Shown here: positions 34,510 to 43,500 of the stretch, one piece after another
How the letters are laid out: each line of letters opens with the position of its first letter
How positions within the stretch are numbered: position 1 is the stretch's first letter
Assembly: GCF_005925345.1 (NCBI RefSeq)
Contig: NZ_SSHJ01000018.1
Location: 37,849 to 101,848, forward strand
Source: Pedobacter ureilyticus
GTDB lineage: Bacteria > Bacteroidota > Bacteroidia > Sphingobacteriales > Sphingobacteriaceae
Length of the DNA stretch: 64,000 nt
Direction: 5' to 3'
Notes under the pieces: model-generated
Told to the model about the DNA's origin: nothing
Database searches by the model: none
The model's input: only the letters and a program-made list of their open reading frames with translations
Translations under genes and position numbers: made by a program

Positions 34510-36141
34510 CTACTTCTCAATTTCCTTTAAACTGTTCATCTTTTTATATTCCAAGAAGCCTTTCACGTCCGAAAAATGTTCGCGAACACGTTTGTTGCCA
34601 AACTCAAATACTTTGTTGGCAAGGCCATCTAAGAAATCCCTATCGTGAGAAACCAGAATTAAAGTGCCATCAAAATCTTGCAGCGCTTCTTTAATAATAT
34701 CCTTCGTTTTCATATCCAAATGGTTGGTAGGCTCATCGAGGATCAACACGTTAACCGGTTCCAACAAGAGTTTAATCATGGCCAAACGGGTTTTTTCTCC
34801 ACCAGATAAAACTTTTACTTTTTTGGTAGTATCATCTCCGCTAAACATAAAAGCACCTAACAAGTCTTTGATTTTCACTCGAACATCGCCCACGGCAATT
34901 TGATCAATCGTATCAAAAACGGTTAAGCTCTCATCTAATAAAGAAGCTTGGTTTTGGGCGAAGTAACCAATTTTGGCATTGTGGCCTACTTTCAGTGAGC
35001 CTTCAAAATCAATTTCGCCCATAATGGCTTTAATCATGGTCGATTTACCTTCTCCATTTTTACCCACAAAAGCTACTTTTTCACCTCGTTCAATTACCAT
35101 AGCTGCTTTTTCGAACACCACATGGTCGCCGTAAGTTTTCGTTAGTTCTTCTACAATTACAGGATACTGGCCAGAGCGGGGAGAAGGTGGGAATTTTAAA
35201 CGCAAAGCAGAAGTATCCACTTCATCAATTTCTATGATTTCCAGTTTCTCTAACATCTTTACCCGAGATTGCACCTGTAAGGTTTTAGAATAGGTGCCTC
35301 TAAATCTGTCGATGAACTCTTGATTGTCGGCAATGAAGCGCTGTTGTTCTTCGTAGGCCTTTAACTGGTGTTGGCGGCGTTCTTGACGTAGCTGCAAATA
35401 GTGAGTGTATTTCGCTTTGTAGTCGTAGATACGTCCCATGGTTACTTCAATGGTACGATTGGTGATGTTATCTACAAAAGCCCTATCGTGAGAAATTACG
35501 ATTACCGCTTTTGCCGAAGTGATCAAGAAGTCTTCTAACCATTGAATACTTTCAATATCCATGTGGTTGGTAGGCTCATCCAGTAAAATCAAATCAGGTT
35601 TTTTAAGGAGGATTTTAGCGAGTTCTATACGCATCCGCCATCCGCCAGAAAATTCTGATGTTGGGCGGGTGAAATCGCTGCGCAAGAAGCCTAAGCCTTT
35701 CAAAACTTTTTCTACCTCCGCATCGTAATTGGTTTCTTCTATAGAATAGAACTTTTCGCTCAATTCTGATACACGCTCAATTACCTTCATGTAATCGTCG
35801 CTTTCGTAATCGGTACGAGTTTCTAGCTGCTTATTCAGATCTTCCAGTTCATCACGCATTTGGTAAACCTCTTCAAAAGCTTTAGAAGTTTCTTCGAAAA
35901 CCGTTAAATGATCTTGCGTTAGTAAATGCTGCGGTAAGTAGGCAATAATGGCATCTTTTGGCCCAGAAACATTGCCGCTGGTAGGTTGCCCTACACCGGC
36001 AATAATTTTTAACAAAGTTGATTTTCCGGCACCATTTTTACCCATTAGGGCTATTTTATCGTTTTCGTTGATGGAGAAAGAAACATCACTAAAAAGGGTA
36101 GTGCCTCCAAAAGACACCGAAACATTATTTACGTTGATCAC
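34510..36141 (-). CDS. ABC-F family ATPase
   Basis: The 543-residue protein has two ATP-binding cassettes and no membrane helices, the ABC-F layout. The first Walker A is GKNGAGKST (about 34-42) with signature FSGGWRMR; the second is GKNGEGKST with signature LSGGEKTR, each followed by LLDEPTNH. The linker between them (about 240-320) is basic and helical, as in proteins that enter the ribosomal E site. ABC-F proteins adjust translation or protect ribosomes from drugs. The closest named types are YdiF/Uup-like, but this cannot be fixed from sequence alone. It is monocistronic. Confidence 0.93.
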   Translation of the reverse strand: MINVNNVSVSFGGTTLFSDVSFSINENDKIALMGKNGAGKSTLLKIIAGVGQPTSGNVSGPKDAIIAYLPQHLLTQDHLTVFEETSKAFEEVYQMRDELEDLNKQLETRTDYESDDYMKVIERVSELSEKFYSIEETNYDAEVEKVLKGLGFLRSDFTRPTSEFSGGWRMRIELAKILLKKPDLILLDEPTNHMDIESIQWLEDFLITSAKAVIVISHDRAFVDNITNRTIEVTMGRIYDYKAKYTHYLQLRQERRQHQLKAYEEQQRFIADNQEFIDRFRGTYSKTLQVQSRVKMLEKLEIIEIDEVDTSALRLKFPPSPRSGQYPVIVEELTKTYGDHVVFEKAAMVIERGEKVAFVGKNGEGKSTMIKAIMGEIDFEGSLKVGHNAKIGYFAQNQASLLDESLTVFDTIDQIAVGDVRVKIKDLLGAFMFSGDDTTKKVKVLSGGEKTRLAMIKLLLEPVNVLILDEPTNHLDMKTKDIIKEALQDFDGTLILVSHDRDFLDGLANKVFEFGNKRVREHFSDVKGFLEYKKMNSLKEIEK

Positions 36142-36447
36142 GGTTTGTACTGATTAAATTTTGCGCAAAGATAATCGGATTGGTGAGGTAAGAAGAAATA
36201 ATATTGTATGATGTTTAATGAATTACAAACTATTTAAATTTCGTTCTTCTTTGCTAGTCAGTTTGAGCTTGCCGAAGCTGCTATCGAAAAATGTTCGACA
36301 AGCTCAAAAGGTGTTTCATGAAAAAGAAATTTAAGCAGTTTCGTTATTTGTAATATAGTATGTTGTGCATACGCTAAACTAAATTAGGTCGTACTTTTCA
36401 CTTTGCCATAGATCAGCATCGCCAGGAGGGCCATTTGCATTAAATTA
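36142..36447. other. Intergenic stretch with REP-like hairpin
   Basis: There is no gene in these 306 bases between the divergently placed ABC-F start and the DUF1080 stop. TTTGAGCTTG (36262-36271) and CAAGCTCAAA (36299-36308) form a 10-bp perfect inverted repeat, extended by a near-match, typical of dispersed palindromes in this genome. Confidence 0.6.
36166..36173 (-). promoter_or_regulatory. Candidate -7 promoter box for the ABC-F gene
   Basis: TATCTTTG on the minus strand, 25 bases before the ABC-F start, matches the TAnnTTTG consensus. The upstream -33 element is not clear. Confidence 0.4.
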
Positions 36448-37206
36448 CTACAGCTCCCTGATCCAAATATTTCTAAAGCTAATGGGTTCGCTAGGGTCGC
36501 CATGATCTTGCAACTTGATAGGGCATGCCCCATGTGCTTTTTGATAGGATGCTTTGCCGATGTATTGCGTTGGCCCTTCTAGTGCAATGTTATTTTGTAC
36601 CAATACGCCATTGAAGAAAACGGTAACTCGGGCTGGAGATTTTAAGGATCCATCAGTATTAAAAATAGGGGCAGTCCAAATGACGTCGTAGGTTTGCCAT
36701 TCGCCAGGTTTTTTGTTAACGTTAGCCAAAGGGATAAACTGTTTGTAGATACTTCCAGCTTGGCCGTTTACATAAGTGTCGTTGTTGTAGTTGTCTAAAA
36801 TCTGTAGCTCATAACCATCATCACCGCCGCCAGTTGAGGCCAAAAACAAACCACTGTTGCCTCTTGCTTGCCCTTTACCGGTAATATTTGCTGGAATTTT
36901 CCATTCTAAGTGCAGTTGATAGTTTAAAAAAGATTGCTTGGTTTCGATGTTTCCAGTTCCTTTTTTTACTGTGAAAGCGCCATTGGCAACTGTCCATGCT
37001 GCCGGTTTGGATTTATCTTTTACCGAAGTCCACTGGTCTAAATTTTTACCATCAAATAGGATTGTTGCATCTGATGGCGCATCAGAAAATGTTTTTCCAG
37101 GAGTAACCTTAGGCGGAACAGGCTTATAAAATTCGGTATCTTCTGGCTTTTGTGCTTGCGTTTTTAAGGCTAGTAATGGTAGTGCAAATAAGATTAGTCG
37201 TTTCAT
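36448..37206 (-). CDS. DUF1080 (3-keto-disaccharide hydrolase-like) secreted protein
   Basis: The 252-residue protein has a signal peptide (about 1-18, ending KTQAQ) and a DUF1080 domain from about residue 45 (ATILFDGKNLDQWTS) to the end, including GNSGLFLAS and YELQILDNY. These proteins have a concanavalin-like beta-sandwich; some are 3-keto-glycoside hydrolases. It probably acts in the periplasm on a sugar. It stands alone, so no pathway can be read from the context. Confidence 0.88.
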   Translation of the reverse strand: MKRLILFALPLLALKTQAQKPEDTEFYKPVPPKVTPGKTFSDAPSDATILFDGKNLDQWTSVKDKSKPAAWTVANGAFTVKKGTGNIETKQSFLNYQLHLEWKIPANITGKGQARGNSGLFLASTGGGDDGYELQILDNYNNDTYVNGQAGSIYKQFIPLANVNKKPGEWQTYDVIWTAPIFNTDGSLKSPARVTVFFNGVLVQNNIALEGPTQYIGKASYQKAHGACPIKLQDHGDPSEPISFRNIWIREL

Positions 37207-37282
37207 GATTTTATAACTATTTATTGCAATTTAAGAAATACTGTGGCAATAATTAAAGGCTAATTTATATTTTAGCCTCAAA

Positions 37283-37636
37283 ATGAAGAGGGCATTAGCA
37301 ATATTTATGTTGGCTTTAGTAGGCGAGGGGCATAGTGTTATCCATTGGCTCGAAAGCCATTTACTCGCCTGTCCGTTTAAAAAATTAACTGGTATAGATT
37401 GTCCTGGTTGTGGTTTGCAAAGGTCGATAGTTTCGTTATTGAAAGGAGATATCGTAGCTTCCTTTAAATTTTATCCGCCCACTTTTTCTATCTTAATATT
37501 GTTAATTTTTGCCTTGTTTCATCTCAAATTCGATTTTAAGCACGGTGCACTAATTATCAAAACATTATATATTTTAATTACCGTAATTATCATAATTAAC
37601 TATATTTATAAAGTTTATCATCAACAATTATTCTAA
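37283..37636 (+). CDS. DUF2752 membrane protein
   Basis: The 117-residue protein carries the DUF2752 signature: CPFKKLTGIDCPGCGLQRS (about 30-48) with three conserved cysteines, followed by membrane helices at about 65-82 and 92-112. Family members are small inner-membrane proteins of unknown role, usually encoded next to a CCC-motif protein as here. The next gene begins 4 bases after its stop. Confidence 0.87.
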   Translation: MKRALAIFMLALVGEGHSVIHWLESHLLACPFKKLTGIDCPGCGLQRSIVSLLKGDIVASFKFYPPTFSILILLIFALFHLKFDFKHGALIIKTLYILITVIIIINYIYKVYHQQLF

Positions 37637-37640
37637 AATT

Positions 37641-38096
37641 ATGTCAGAAGAACAAGAAGGACAAGCGTCTCAAAACCCACAACCGAGCCAGCCGTCGCAA
37701 CCCTCTTTTAATCAGGGGAATTCATTTCCTCCAAAAAATGAGTATTTAGGTGTTGTAGGATTTCAGCAATCTTTACCAAATGCTACGGCGGTGTTAGTAT
37801 TAGGCATATTGTCTATTCTAACTTGCTGCTGCTATGGTATTATCGGTCTAATTTTGGGTATTATCGCTCTAATATTAGCTAAAAAAGATAAAACTTTGTA
37901 TGCGGCTAATCTAGGTATCTATTCTGAGAGCTCTTTAAAAAATTTAAATGCTGGTAGGATTTGTGCTATAATTGGCATAGTGTTTAGTGCTATCTATCTT
38001 CTATTAAATATTGTATTCATCGCGATATTTGGTTTTGAAGTATTATCTGATCAAGAAGCATTGAAAGAAGCTATATTAAATTGGCAAAATCAATAA
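37641..38096 (+). CDS. CCC-motif (DUF4190-like) membrane protein
   Basis: The 151-residue protein has a Pro/Gln/Ser-rich first 50 residues and two helix pairs from about 50. ILSILTCCCYGIIGLILG shows the triple cysteine that names the group. It follows the DUF2752 gene by 4 bases and is followed by a clear terminator, so the two genes form one operon. Function is unknown. Confidence 0.85.
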   Translation: MSEEQEGQASQNPQPSQPSQPSFNQGNSFPPKNEYLGVVGFQQSLPNATAVLVLGILSILTCCCYGIIGLILGIIALILAKKDKTLYAANLGIYSESSLKNLNAGRICAIIGIVFSAIYLLLNIVFIAIFGFEVLSDQEALKEAILNWQNQ

Positions 38097-38110
38097 AAAC
38101 TAAATATCGC

Positions 38111-38135
38111 AAATGCCCCAAAAACTGGGGCATTT
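38111..38135 (+). terminator. Rho-independent-like terminator
   Basis: AAATGCCCC (38111-38119) and GGGGCATTT (38127-38135) form a perfect 9-bp stem with a 7-base loop between two convergent genes. Both the CCC-motif gene and the bactofilin gene could use it. Confidence 0.8.
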
Positions 38136-38140
38136 GTTAT

Positions 38141-38536
38141 TTATACTGCCTTTAAAACTTTTTCTTCAGATTTGATGATTTGTTTCATCTCTAACTTTCC
38201 ATTATACTGGGCGCCCAATTCTATTTCCAGAGTTTCTGTTTTGATATCGCCATTAACAATTCCCGTTTTTTTGATTTCGAGTTGCAGGGCTTGTACATTG
38301 CCAGTTACCGCCCCATAAATTACTGCCGATTTGGTTTTTACGTTGCCCGTGATTTCGCCTTTCTCTCCTAAAATCAGGCCTCCTTCGGTAGTTACATTTC
38401 CAGTTACTTTGCCATCTATTCTAATTACGGATTTACCGTTGATTTCGCCAGTGATTTCATAGCCGTAACCAATTAATGTGCTGATTTCTTGTTGGTTTAA
38501 GTCTAGTGATTTCGCTTCTTTATTTCTTTTGAACAT
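38141..38536 (-). CDS. Bactofilin (polymer-forming cytoskeletal protein)
   Basis: The 131-residue protein is a bactofilin: after a short polar leader, residues 22-115 are a run of short strands with Gly at turns (IDGKVTGNVTTEGGLILG, KGEITGNVKTKSAVIYG), the right-handed beta-helix of this family. Bactofilins form filaments at the inner face of the membrane and direct cell-wall enzymes. The gene follows an M23 peptidase by one base, the usual partner of bactofilins. Confidence 0.92.
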   Translation of the reverse strand: MFKRNKEAKSLDLNQQEISTLIGYGYEITGEINGKSVIRIDGKVTGNVTTEGGLILGEKGEITGNVKTKSAVIYGAVTGNVQALQLEIKKTGIVNGDIKTETLEIELGAQYNGKLEMKQIIKSEEKVLKAV

Positions 38537-38537
38537 A

Positions 38538-39374
38538 TTATTCGATGGTTAAGTAAGATTTTGGGTTAACAATTTTGCCATTTCTGTGTACTTCGTAATG
38601 TAGGTGTGGCCCGGTAGATCTTCCCGTTGAGCCAATACGACCAATGATATCTCCGGCGGCTACTTTTTGTCCTCGCTTCACCGAAATTTTTGATAGATGG
38701 CCGTAGTAAGTTTCAAAACCATTACCATGGTCAATGATCACCACATTGCCGTATCCACCTTTGCGACTAGCAAATTTTACTTTTCCATTTGCTGTTGTTT
38801 TTACGATTTCGCCATGATTTCCTTTAATATCTAAACCTTTGTGTCGCTCTATACTTTCGCCTGTAAAAGGGTTTGACCTGTGTCCGAAATTAGAACTGAT
38901 ACGACCTTTGTGTGGATATCCCATTGGAGTAAAGCCCACCAAGTGGATCATTCTTTTTAAATATTCCTCGTAGAAACTGCCTATTTCCTCGGTAGAACCC
39001 AGATCTGTGCCGGCCTCACCTCCTTGGTCTTTGGGCATGGGTTTTAGTCCTCTGGCTTTTAAATACTTATTGATGGTTTTTAGCTTGTCGTCAATAGATA
39101 AGTAGTGTTTTTTGATGGCTGTGGTATCCAATTGTTGGGCTGCTGCTTTTTCCTGCGCCAAGAGGAGCGCTAAATTTTGGTTAAGCTGCTGTACCTCTGC
39201 TTTGCTTTTAACGAGATGCATAATGAGCCCTAATAGCAGGCAAATAAAACAAAAAAAGGATACTGCAAATTTTTTCCAGTGCCTAATGTAATAAGTTTTA
39301 ATTTGAAAGGGCTTTTGATGATTTTGGTTTTGATCAAGAAAAATGACGGTTGTTCTATCCTTCCGTTTCGACAT
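38538..39374 (-). CDS. M23 (LytM) family peptidase
   Basis: The enzyme has one membrane helix at about 33-55 (after a basic leader), a coiled-coil-like region at about 60-90, and a LytM domain in the last 130 residues with SNFGHRSNPFTG, HKGLDI and HLHYEVH, which carry the zinc ligands His, Asp and His. It would cut peptide bridges of peptidoglycan from the periplasmic side. I chose ATG 39374 (MSKRKDRTTVIFL) over an ATG 48 bases upstream because the coding character starts there; either is possible. The bactofilin gene follows by one base, suggesting a joint role in cell shape. Confidence 0.9.
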   Translation of the reverse strand: MSKRKDRTTVIFLDQNQNHQKPFQIKTYYIRHWKKFAVSFFCFICLLLGLIMHLVKSKAEVQQLNQNLALLLAQEKAAAQQLDTTAIKKHYLSIDDKLKTINKYLKARGLKPMPKDQGGEAGTDLGSTEEIGSFYEEYLKRMIHLVGFTPMGYPHKGRISSNFGHRSNPFTGESIERHKGLDIKGNHGEIVKTTANGKVKFASRKGGYGNVVIIDHGNGFETYYGHLSKISVKRGQKVAAGDIIGRIGSTGRSTGPHLHYEVHRNGKIVNPKSYLTIE

Positions 39375-39510
39375 GGGTATTCGTTTTTTGTTTAGCTTGG
39401 TAAGCAAATATATGATTTTCAATGAAATAAATGAATGCTTTTACAGTATCATCTTATTGTTAAAACTAGCATTACAAACGTTAAAAAATAGAAAACAGAT
39501 ATAAAATGAT

Positions 39511-39518
39511 TATTTTTG
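39511..39518 (+). promoter_or_regulatory. Candidate -7 promoter box for the bacilliredoxin gene
   Basis: TATTTTTG lies 24 bases upstream of the ATG and matches TAnnTTTG. No clear -33 box is seen. Confidence 0.35.
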
Positions 39519-39541
39519 CTTCCAAATTTTAAAAAATAGAT

Positions 39542-39952
39542 ATGTATCCAGAATATTTAGTAGAGCCAATGCGTGCCGAGTTAACCAATGTTGGTTTTGA
39601 TGAGTTGAAAACCGTTGAGGAGGTTGATGCAGCCATTAAAGGCGAGGGAACGGTGTTTGTAGTGGTAAATTCTGTTTGTGGTTGTGCTGCAGCAAATGCC
39701 CGTCCGGCGGCTAAATTAGCTGCGGCTAACGCTAAGCATCCAGATAAATTGGTAACCGTTTTTGCAGGTATGGAAAAAGATGCGGTTGATAGAGCAAGAT
39801 CTTATATGATGCCTTTTCCTCCATCATCACCATCAATGGCTTTGTTTAAAGATGGCAAATTAGTTCATATTATTGAGCGTCACCAAATTGAAGGTAGACC
39901 GGCACAAATGATTGCTGAGAACCTTATTGGTGCTTTTGAGCAGTACTGTTAA
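39542..39952 (+). CDS. BrxA/BrxB-family bacilliredoxin
   Basis: The 136-residue protein matches the bacilliredoxin family (YphP/YqiW): MYPEYLVEPMRAELT at the start and NSVCGCAAANARPA, the C-G-C active site at Cys46 and Cys48. These proteins remove bacillithiol or related thiols from oxidised proteins. Other marks are PFPPSSPSMALFKDGK and the end IEGRPAQMIAENL. It is monocistronic with its own terminator. Confidence 0.93.
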   Translation: MYPEYLVEPMRAELTNVGFDELKTVEEVDAAIKGEGTVFVVVNSVCGCAAANARPAAKLAAANAKHPDKLVTVFAGMEKDAVDRARSYMMPFPPSSPSMALFKDGKLVHIIERHQIEGRPAQMIAENLIGAFEQYC

Positions 39953-39965
39953 GAATAGAAAAAAG

Positions 39966-40015
39966 AAAAAGGAGCAAAGATGAAGGACGATGTGTCTAAA
40001 TCTTTGCTCCTTTTT
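39966..40015 (+). terminator. Strong hairpin terminator after the bacilliredoxin gene
   Basis: AAAAAGGAGCAAAGAT (39966-39981) and ATCTTTGCTCCTTTTT (40000-40015) form a perfect 16-bp stem with an 18-base loop, ending in a T-run, 13 bases after the stop codon. Confidence 0.88.
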
Positions 40016-40697
40016 TATTGGATAAGGTTTTTTGAAAATTGGGTTTCTGCTTTCAATTGATGATGAGAAAATTGTTTTTAGCTTCATTGGCGGCTGGCCT
40101 AACTCTTTTTTCTTTAAAAAAAGAACCAAAAGTTTAAGGCTGCTTAGCCAAGTTCGCTTTAGCTCAATCAAAATTGATAAAATAAAATGAGCGGTTTCAC
40201 TCCTTAATTTTGCTTAATAGCGGTTTAATTAGCAGAAGTGCTTTCGTTGGATTGGCTTCCTGATTAACGTGAGTTTGGATCTTGATTCGTCATTTCGACC
40301 GTAGCGAAGCGAGTGGAGAACTGAAAGAAAGCAAAGCTAAATCTTTAGAGCGATAATTTCTGATAAATGACCCAAAGATTTCTCGACTACGCTCGAAATG
40401 ACGACCAGTTCTAATATAACTAAAAGCATAAGCTGCTGATAAACAAATACAAACATCCAAAACTCACGTTGATTACTATGCTAAAAGACCGATTGCGTGC
40501 TTAGGAATTCAACTGCTATCTCATTTTAATTGCCTAAAGCAGTACAGAAAAAACCGTGCTATGAAAACATGTAGTGTGTAAAATAAACCTGAACGAAGCG
40601 GAAAGCCCACAGGCAAGCGTAGCGAAGCCGAGGACTTGGAGCAAAGTGCAGGACTTTAGGTACAGTTGAAATACTGGTATTGCTTTTCGAATATCAA
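40016..40697. other. Long intergenic region with repeats
   Basis: No gene is visible in these 682 bases. Besides the REP element at 40288-40403, the stretch 40570-40665 holds pieces such as AACGAAGCGGAAAGCCC and AGCGTAGCGAAGCC, which look like other dispersed palindromic repeat parts. Confidence 0.6.
40288..40403. repeat. REP-type palindromic repeat
   Basis: CGTCATTTCGA (40288-40298) and TCGAAATGACG (40393-40403) are perfect complements, with further near-complementary sequence inside (ccgtagcgaagcgag against ctcgactacgctcg). The arms match those at 62525 and a partial copy near 45620. Confidence 0.75.
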
Positions 40698-42116
40698 TTA
40701 TAACCTCGTTCCGGCTTTGTAGTACAATTCGGCAAGTTTTTTTTCGTAGCCAATAATCATTTCCTCTAGTTTAATTTTCATATCGATAAGCTTGGTTTCG
40801 CGGGCATTAATTAAGAACAGTGTACTTTCGCCCAAACCAAATTTGGTGGTTTCGCCTCTTAAAAGCATCTCTTGGTTACTAATGTTTTTTACCTGTACCT
40901 CTATCTGGCGGCTGTAAGCGTCTAGATGGTTAAAGCTTGTCACTATCGAGTTTTTAATTTCTCTGTTAGTTTGCTGTATATCGTACTGTAGCTCAAGCTG
41001 TTTAATTTTAACTTCTTTTAGCTTTCCCCTTTCCGAGCGTAAAAACAAAGGGAAAACAAAATCTAAGCCTATTTTGTAATTGCCCATATTGAAATCATAA
41101 TAGTCGGGAATATTGCTGTTAAAATCTCTTCTCATTGATAGGAGCGAGGCGCCTACATTGAGCTTTGGTTTTAGCATTTCGGCACGATAGGAGCGTTCTA
41201 TGGCCAATTGCTCATCTTTAGTTTGTAGTTTTATCAAATCTGGATGCAGGTTATTAGCATACGCCAACAAGGTATCTAAGAGCTGTTGCTTTGGTTGTTC
41301 TTTTTCTGGGCGCTGCATTGGTGGGCGAGCTGTTTCTGGCAATTCTAGCGGTTGTGCCTCGTTGTTCCAAAGGTGGTTAGAAAGTGTTAAACGAGCGTTC
41401 ATCAACTCTACTTTCATTTTCTCAAATTGGATGAGACGATCCTGTACAGTAATGGCAGCTTCTACCGAGTCGATGCTCGCTTTGTCTCCCAAAACTGTTT
41501 GTCTGCTGATTGCTTTAAAACGTGTTTGGGCCAGTTCTACACCTTCGCTAATCAACATAAATTGTTTGTAAGTGAAATACCAATCCCAATAATCCTTGGC
41601 AATGGTAAACCAAGTTTCGTTGATTTGTTTTACACGCTCTGCCTCGGCATATTTAACCATTACCTTAGCTTGTTTTAGGGTGTTGCGCCTAGAGTCTATG
41701 AGTAATCCTTGGCCTAGCGGAATGCTGATGCCTATACCAGTTAAACCAGCGGTAGACGTGCTTGTTTCGGGATTGGTGTAATCGCCCACATTTCTATCGT
41801 AACCTAATTTTAAATCGGCTCCAGCCAGCCACAAGGGCACTTTCAATTCACTTGTCCAACGGTTGTAGTATTCGGAATTGCCAAAAACCTTTCTGTCGAA
41901 GCCTGCTTTTACCGCTGGATCGAAGTAGCCTAAAGATTGCATTACATTAGCTCTAGCTGTTTCGCTGAGTAGTGCCGCTTGTTTAATGATTGGATGGTTT
42001 TGGAAAACAATTTCCCGCAGATCTTCTATTAAAAAAACATTGGCAGTATCTGGCGCTGTTTGTGCTTGGCTTTGTTGCAGGCAAAATAGGCCAATCAATA
42101 ACAATAGTTTTCTCAT
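40698..42116 (-). CDS. TolC-family outer membrane channel protein
   Basis: The 472-residue protein has a signal peptide (about 1-19, ending SQAQ) and two long helical repeats typical of TolC proteins, with IPLGQGLLIDSRRNTLKQA around 132-150 and FPLFLRSERGKLKE in the second half. It forms the outer-membrane exit duct. It follows the HlyD-type gene by 4 bases, so it is the last part of an export operon. Confidence 0.9.
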   Translation of the reverse strand: MRKLLLLIGLFCLQQSQAQTAPDTANVFLIEDLREIVFQNHPIIKQAALLSETARANVMQSLGYFDPAVKAGFDRKVFGNSEYYNRWTSELKVPLWLAGADLKLGYDRNVGDYTNPETSTSTAGLTGIGISIPLGQGLLIDSRRNTLKQAKVMVKYAEAERVKQINETWFTIAKDYWDWYFTYKQFMLISEGVELAQTRFKAISRQTVLGDKASIDSVEAAITVQDRLIQFEKMKVELMNARLTLSNHLWNNEAQPLELPETARPPMQRPEKEQPKQQLLDTLLAYANNLHPDLIKLQTKDEQLAIERSYRAEMLKPKLNVGASLLSMRRDFNSNIPDYYDFNMGNYKIGLDFVFPLFLRSERGKLKEVKIKQLELQYDIQQTNREIKNSIVTSFNHLDAYSRQIEVQVKNISNQEMLLRGETTKFGLGESTLFLINARETKLIDMKIKLEEMIIGYEKKLAELYYKAGTRL

Positions 42117-42120
42117 TTTC

Positions 42121-43500
42121 CTATTTACTTAGGTTTTGTGGTTTTGGCTCTTTTTCTAAACTTGGAGGGAAGCCATTTAATTGACGCCATATTTCATACC
42201 AAACCGGTACCGAATTTAAGATTACCCTGCCATAAACACCAGATCCTTGGCGAAGTTGGATAGGCCAGGGGTCGTCTTTTTCTGGAACAGGAATCATTTG
42301 CTTAACCAAAACCCTATAAGTTCCGTTGGGGCTTGCCATTTTATCTATAGAAAATACTTTGCCAGCAAAAGTGCCCACCGCTACCGATGGCCAACCCGAA
42401 AACTGTACCGATGGCCAACCTTCAAACTGCAAACGTACTTCGCTTTGGTCAAGAATTAAAGGTACGTCCATGGCATCTACATAAATTTCGGCGGCCACTA
42501 AAGGGTTTTTGGGCTGTAGGGTTGCTACCGATTCGCCTTCTTTAATGTTCTCTCCAATACCTGCTTTCATGGTTTTAATCACATAGCCATTTTGAGGTGC
42601 TCTAACTACGTACAGGCCCTGTCTAAAATCAATGTTGGCAATTTCGTTTCGAAGTTTTGCAATATCGCCTTGTGCCGAAGCCTGTCCCGATAGGGCCGAG
42701 CCCATGTCGGACTGAGCTTTGGCAAGCGATTCTTGGTATTTAGCTCTGATGTTGTCTAGCTCTATTCTTGCATTAATGAGGGTTTGCTTAGCGATGTTAA
42801 GTTTGTTTTGTTGAGCAACTAGCTTAGCATTATCGTTTTGGAAGTTCATTCTCCGTGTTTCGATATCTGTTAGCGAAAACAGGCCATCCTTGTAACCCTG
42901 TTCGTAACGTTCTAAACGGGCTTGGCTTACTTTGTAAAATTGCTGTACCGCTACCAAGTCGGCACTGTCGCTTTTAACATAGTCGCGGCTTTGCTTTACT
43001 TTATTTTCTGCTGCAATAAGCTGTAGCTTTAACCCACGGTTAAGTGCTTCAATTTGAGTATTGGTGGCACGCATTTTTTGTTTGGCTGCTTCTTCACTCT
43101 CTTTTTTTGCGTTGAGTTGTTCTTGCAGTCGTAATTGCAACTCAGGGTCGAAGTAAGATTGATTAACTTCAGAAATAAGTAAGATGGTGTCGCCTTTTTT
43201 TACTTCTTGACCTTCTCTAACATACCAACGCTCTATGCGTCCGCCAATTTGGTTTTGTACCGTTTGTGGGCGGTCTTCTGGATTTAGCGCTGTTACCGTG
43301 CCTCTGCCAGGTATGGTTTGGCGCCAGGGTAGAAACAGGATGATGAAGAACAGGACGAAAATAAACAGGATGATTCTCTTTAGCAGAAGCATTCTGCTGA
43401 TTGGGATTAATGATGCATTAGATTTTTCTGCAAGATTTTCCCAATGTTGCTGATGGTTTACTTTGTGACGATTAGGCATTTTCATCCTCCTTTCCTTCAA
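42121..43500 (-). CDS. HlyD-family membrane fusion (periplasmic adaptor) protein
   Basis: The 459-residue protein has one membrane helix at about 40-62 (ILFIFVLFFIILFLPW), a lipoyl-like half domain at about 70-115 (IERWYVREGQEVKKGDTIL), a long coiled coil at about 125-290, then the second half-lipoyl (VVRAPQNGYVIKTMKAG) and a beta-barrel. It links an inner-membrane pump to the TolC channel. It overlaps the ABC membrane protein gene by 29 bases, a sign of coupled translation. Confidence 0.9.
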   Translation of the reverse strand: MKERRMKMPNRHKVNHQQHWENLAEKSNASLIPISRMLLLKRIILFIFVLFFIILFLPWRQTIPGRGTVTALNPEDRPQTVQNQIGGRIERWYVREGQEVKKGDTILLISEVNQSYFDPELQLRLQEQLNAKKESEEAAKQKMRATNTQIEALNRGLKLQLIAAENKVKQSRDYVKSDSADLVAVQQFYKVSQARLERYEQGYKDGLFSLTDIETRRMNFQNDNAKLVAQQNKLNIAKQTLINARIELDNIRAKYQESLAKAQSDMGSALSGQASAQGDIAKLRNEIANIDFRQGLYVVRAPQNGYVIKTMKAGIGENIKEGESVATLQPKNPLVAAEIYVDAMDVPLILDQSEVRLQFEGWPSVQFSGWPSVAVGTFAGKVFSIDKMASPNGTYRVLVKQMIPVPEKDDPWPIQLRQGSGVYGRVILNSVPVWYEIWRQLNGFPPSLEKEPKPQNLSK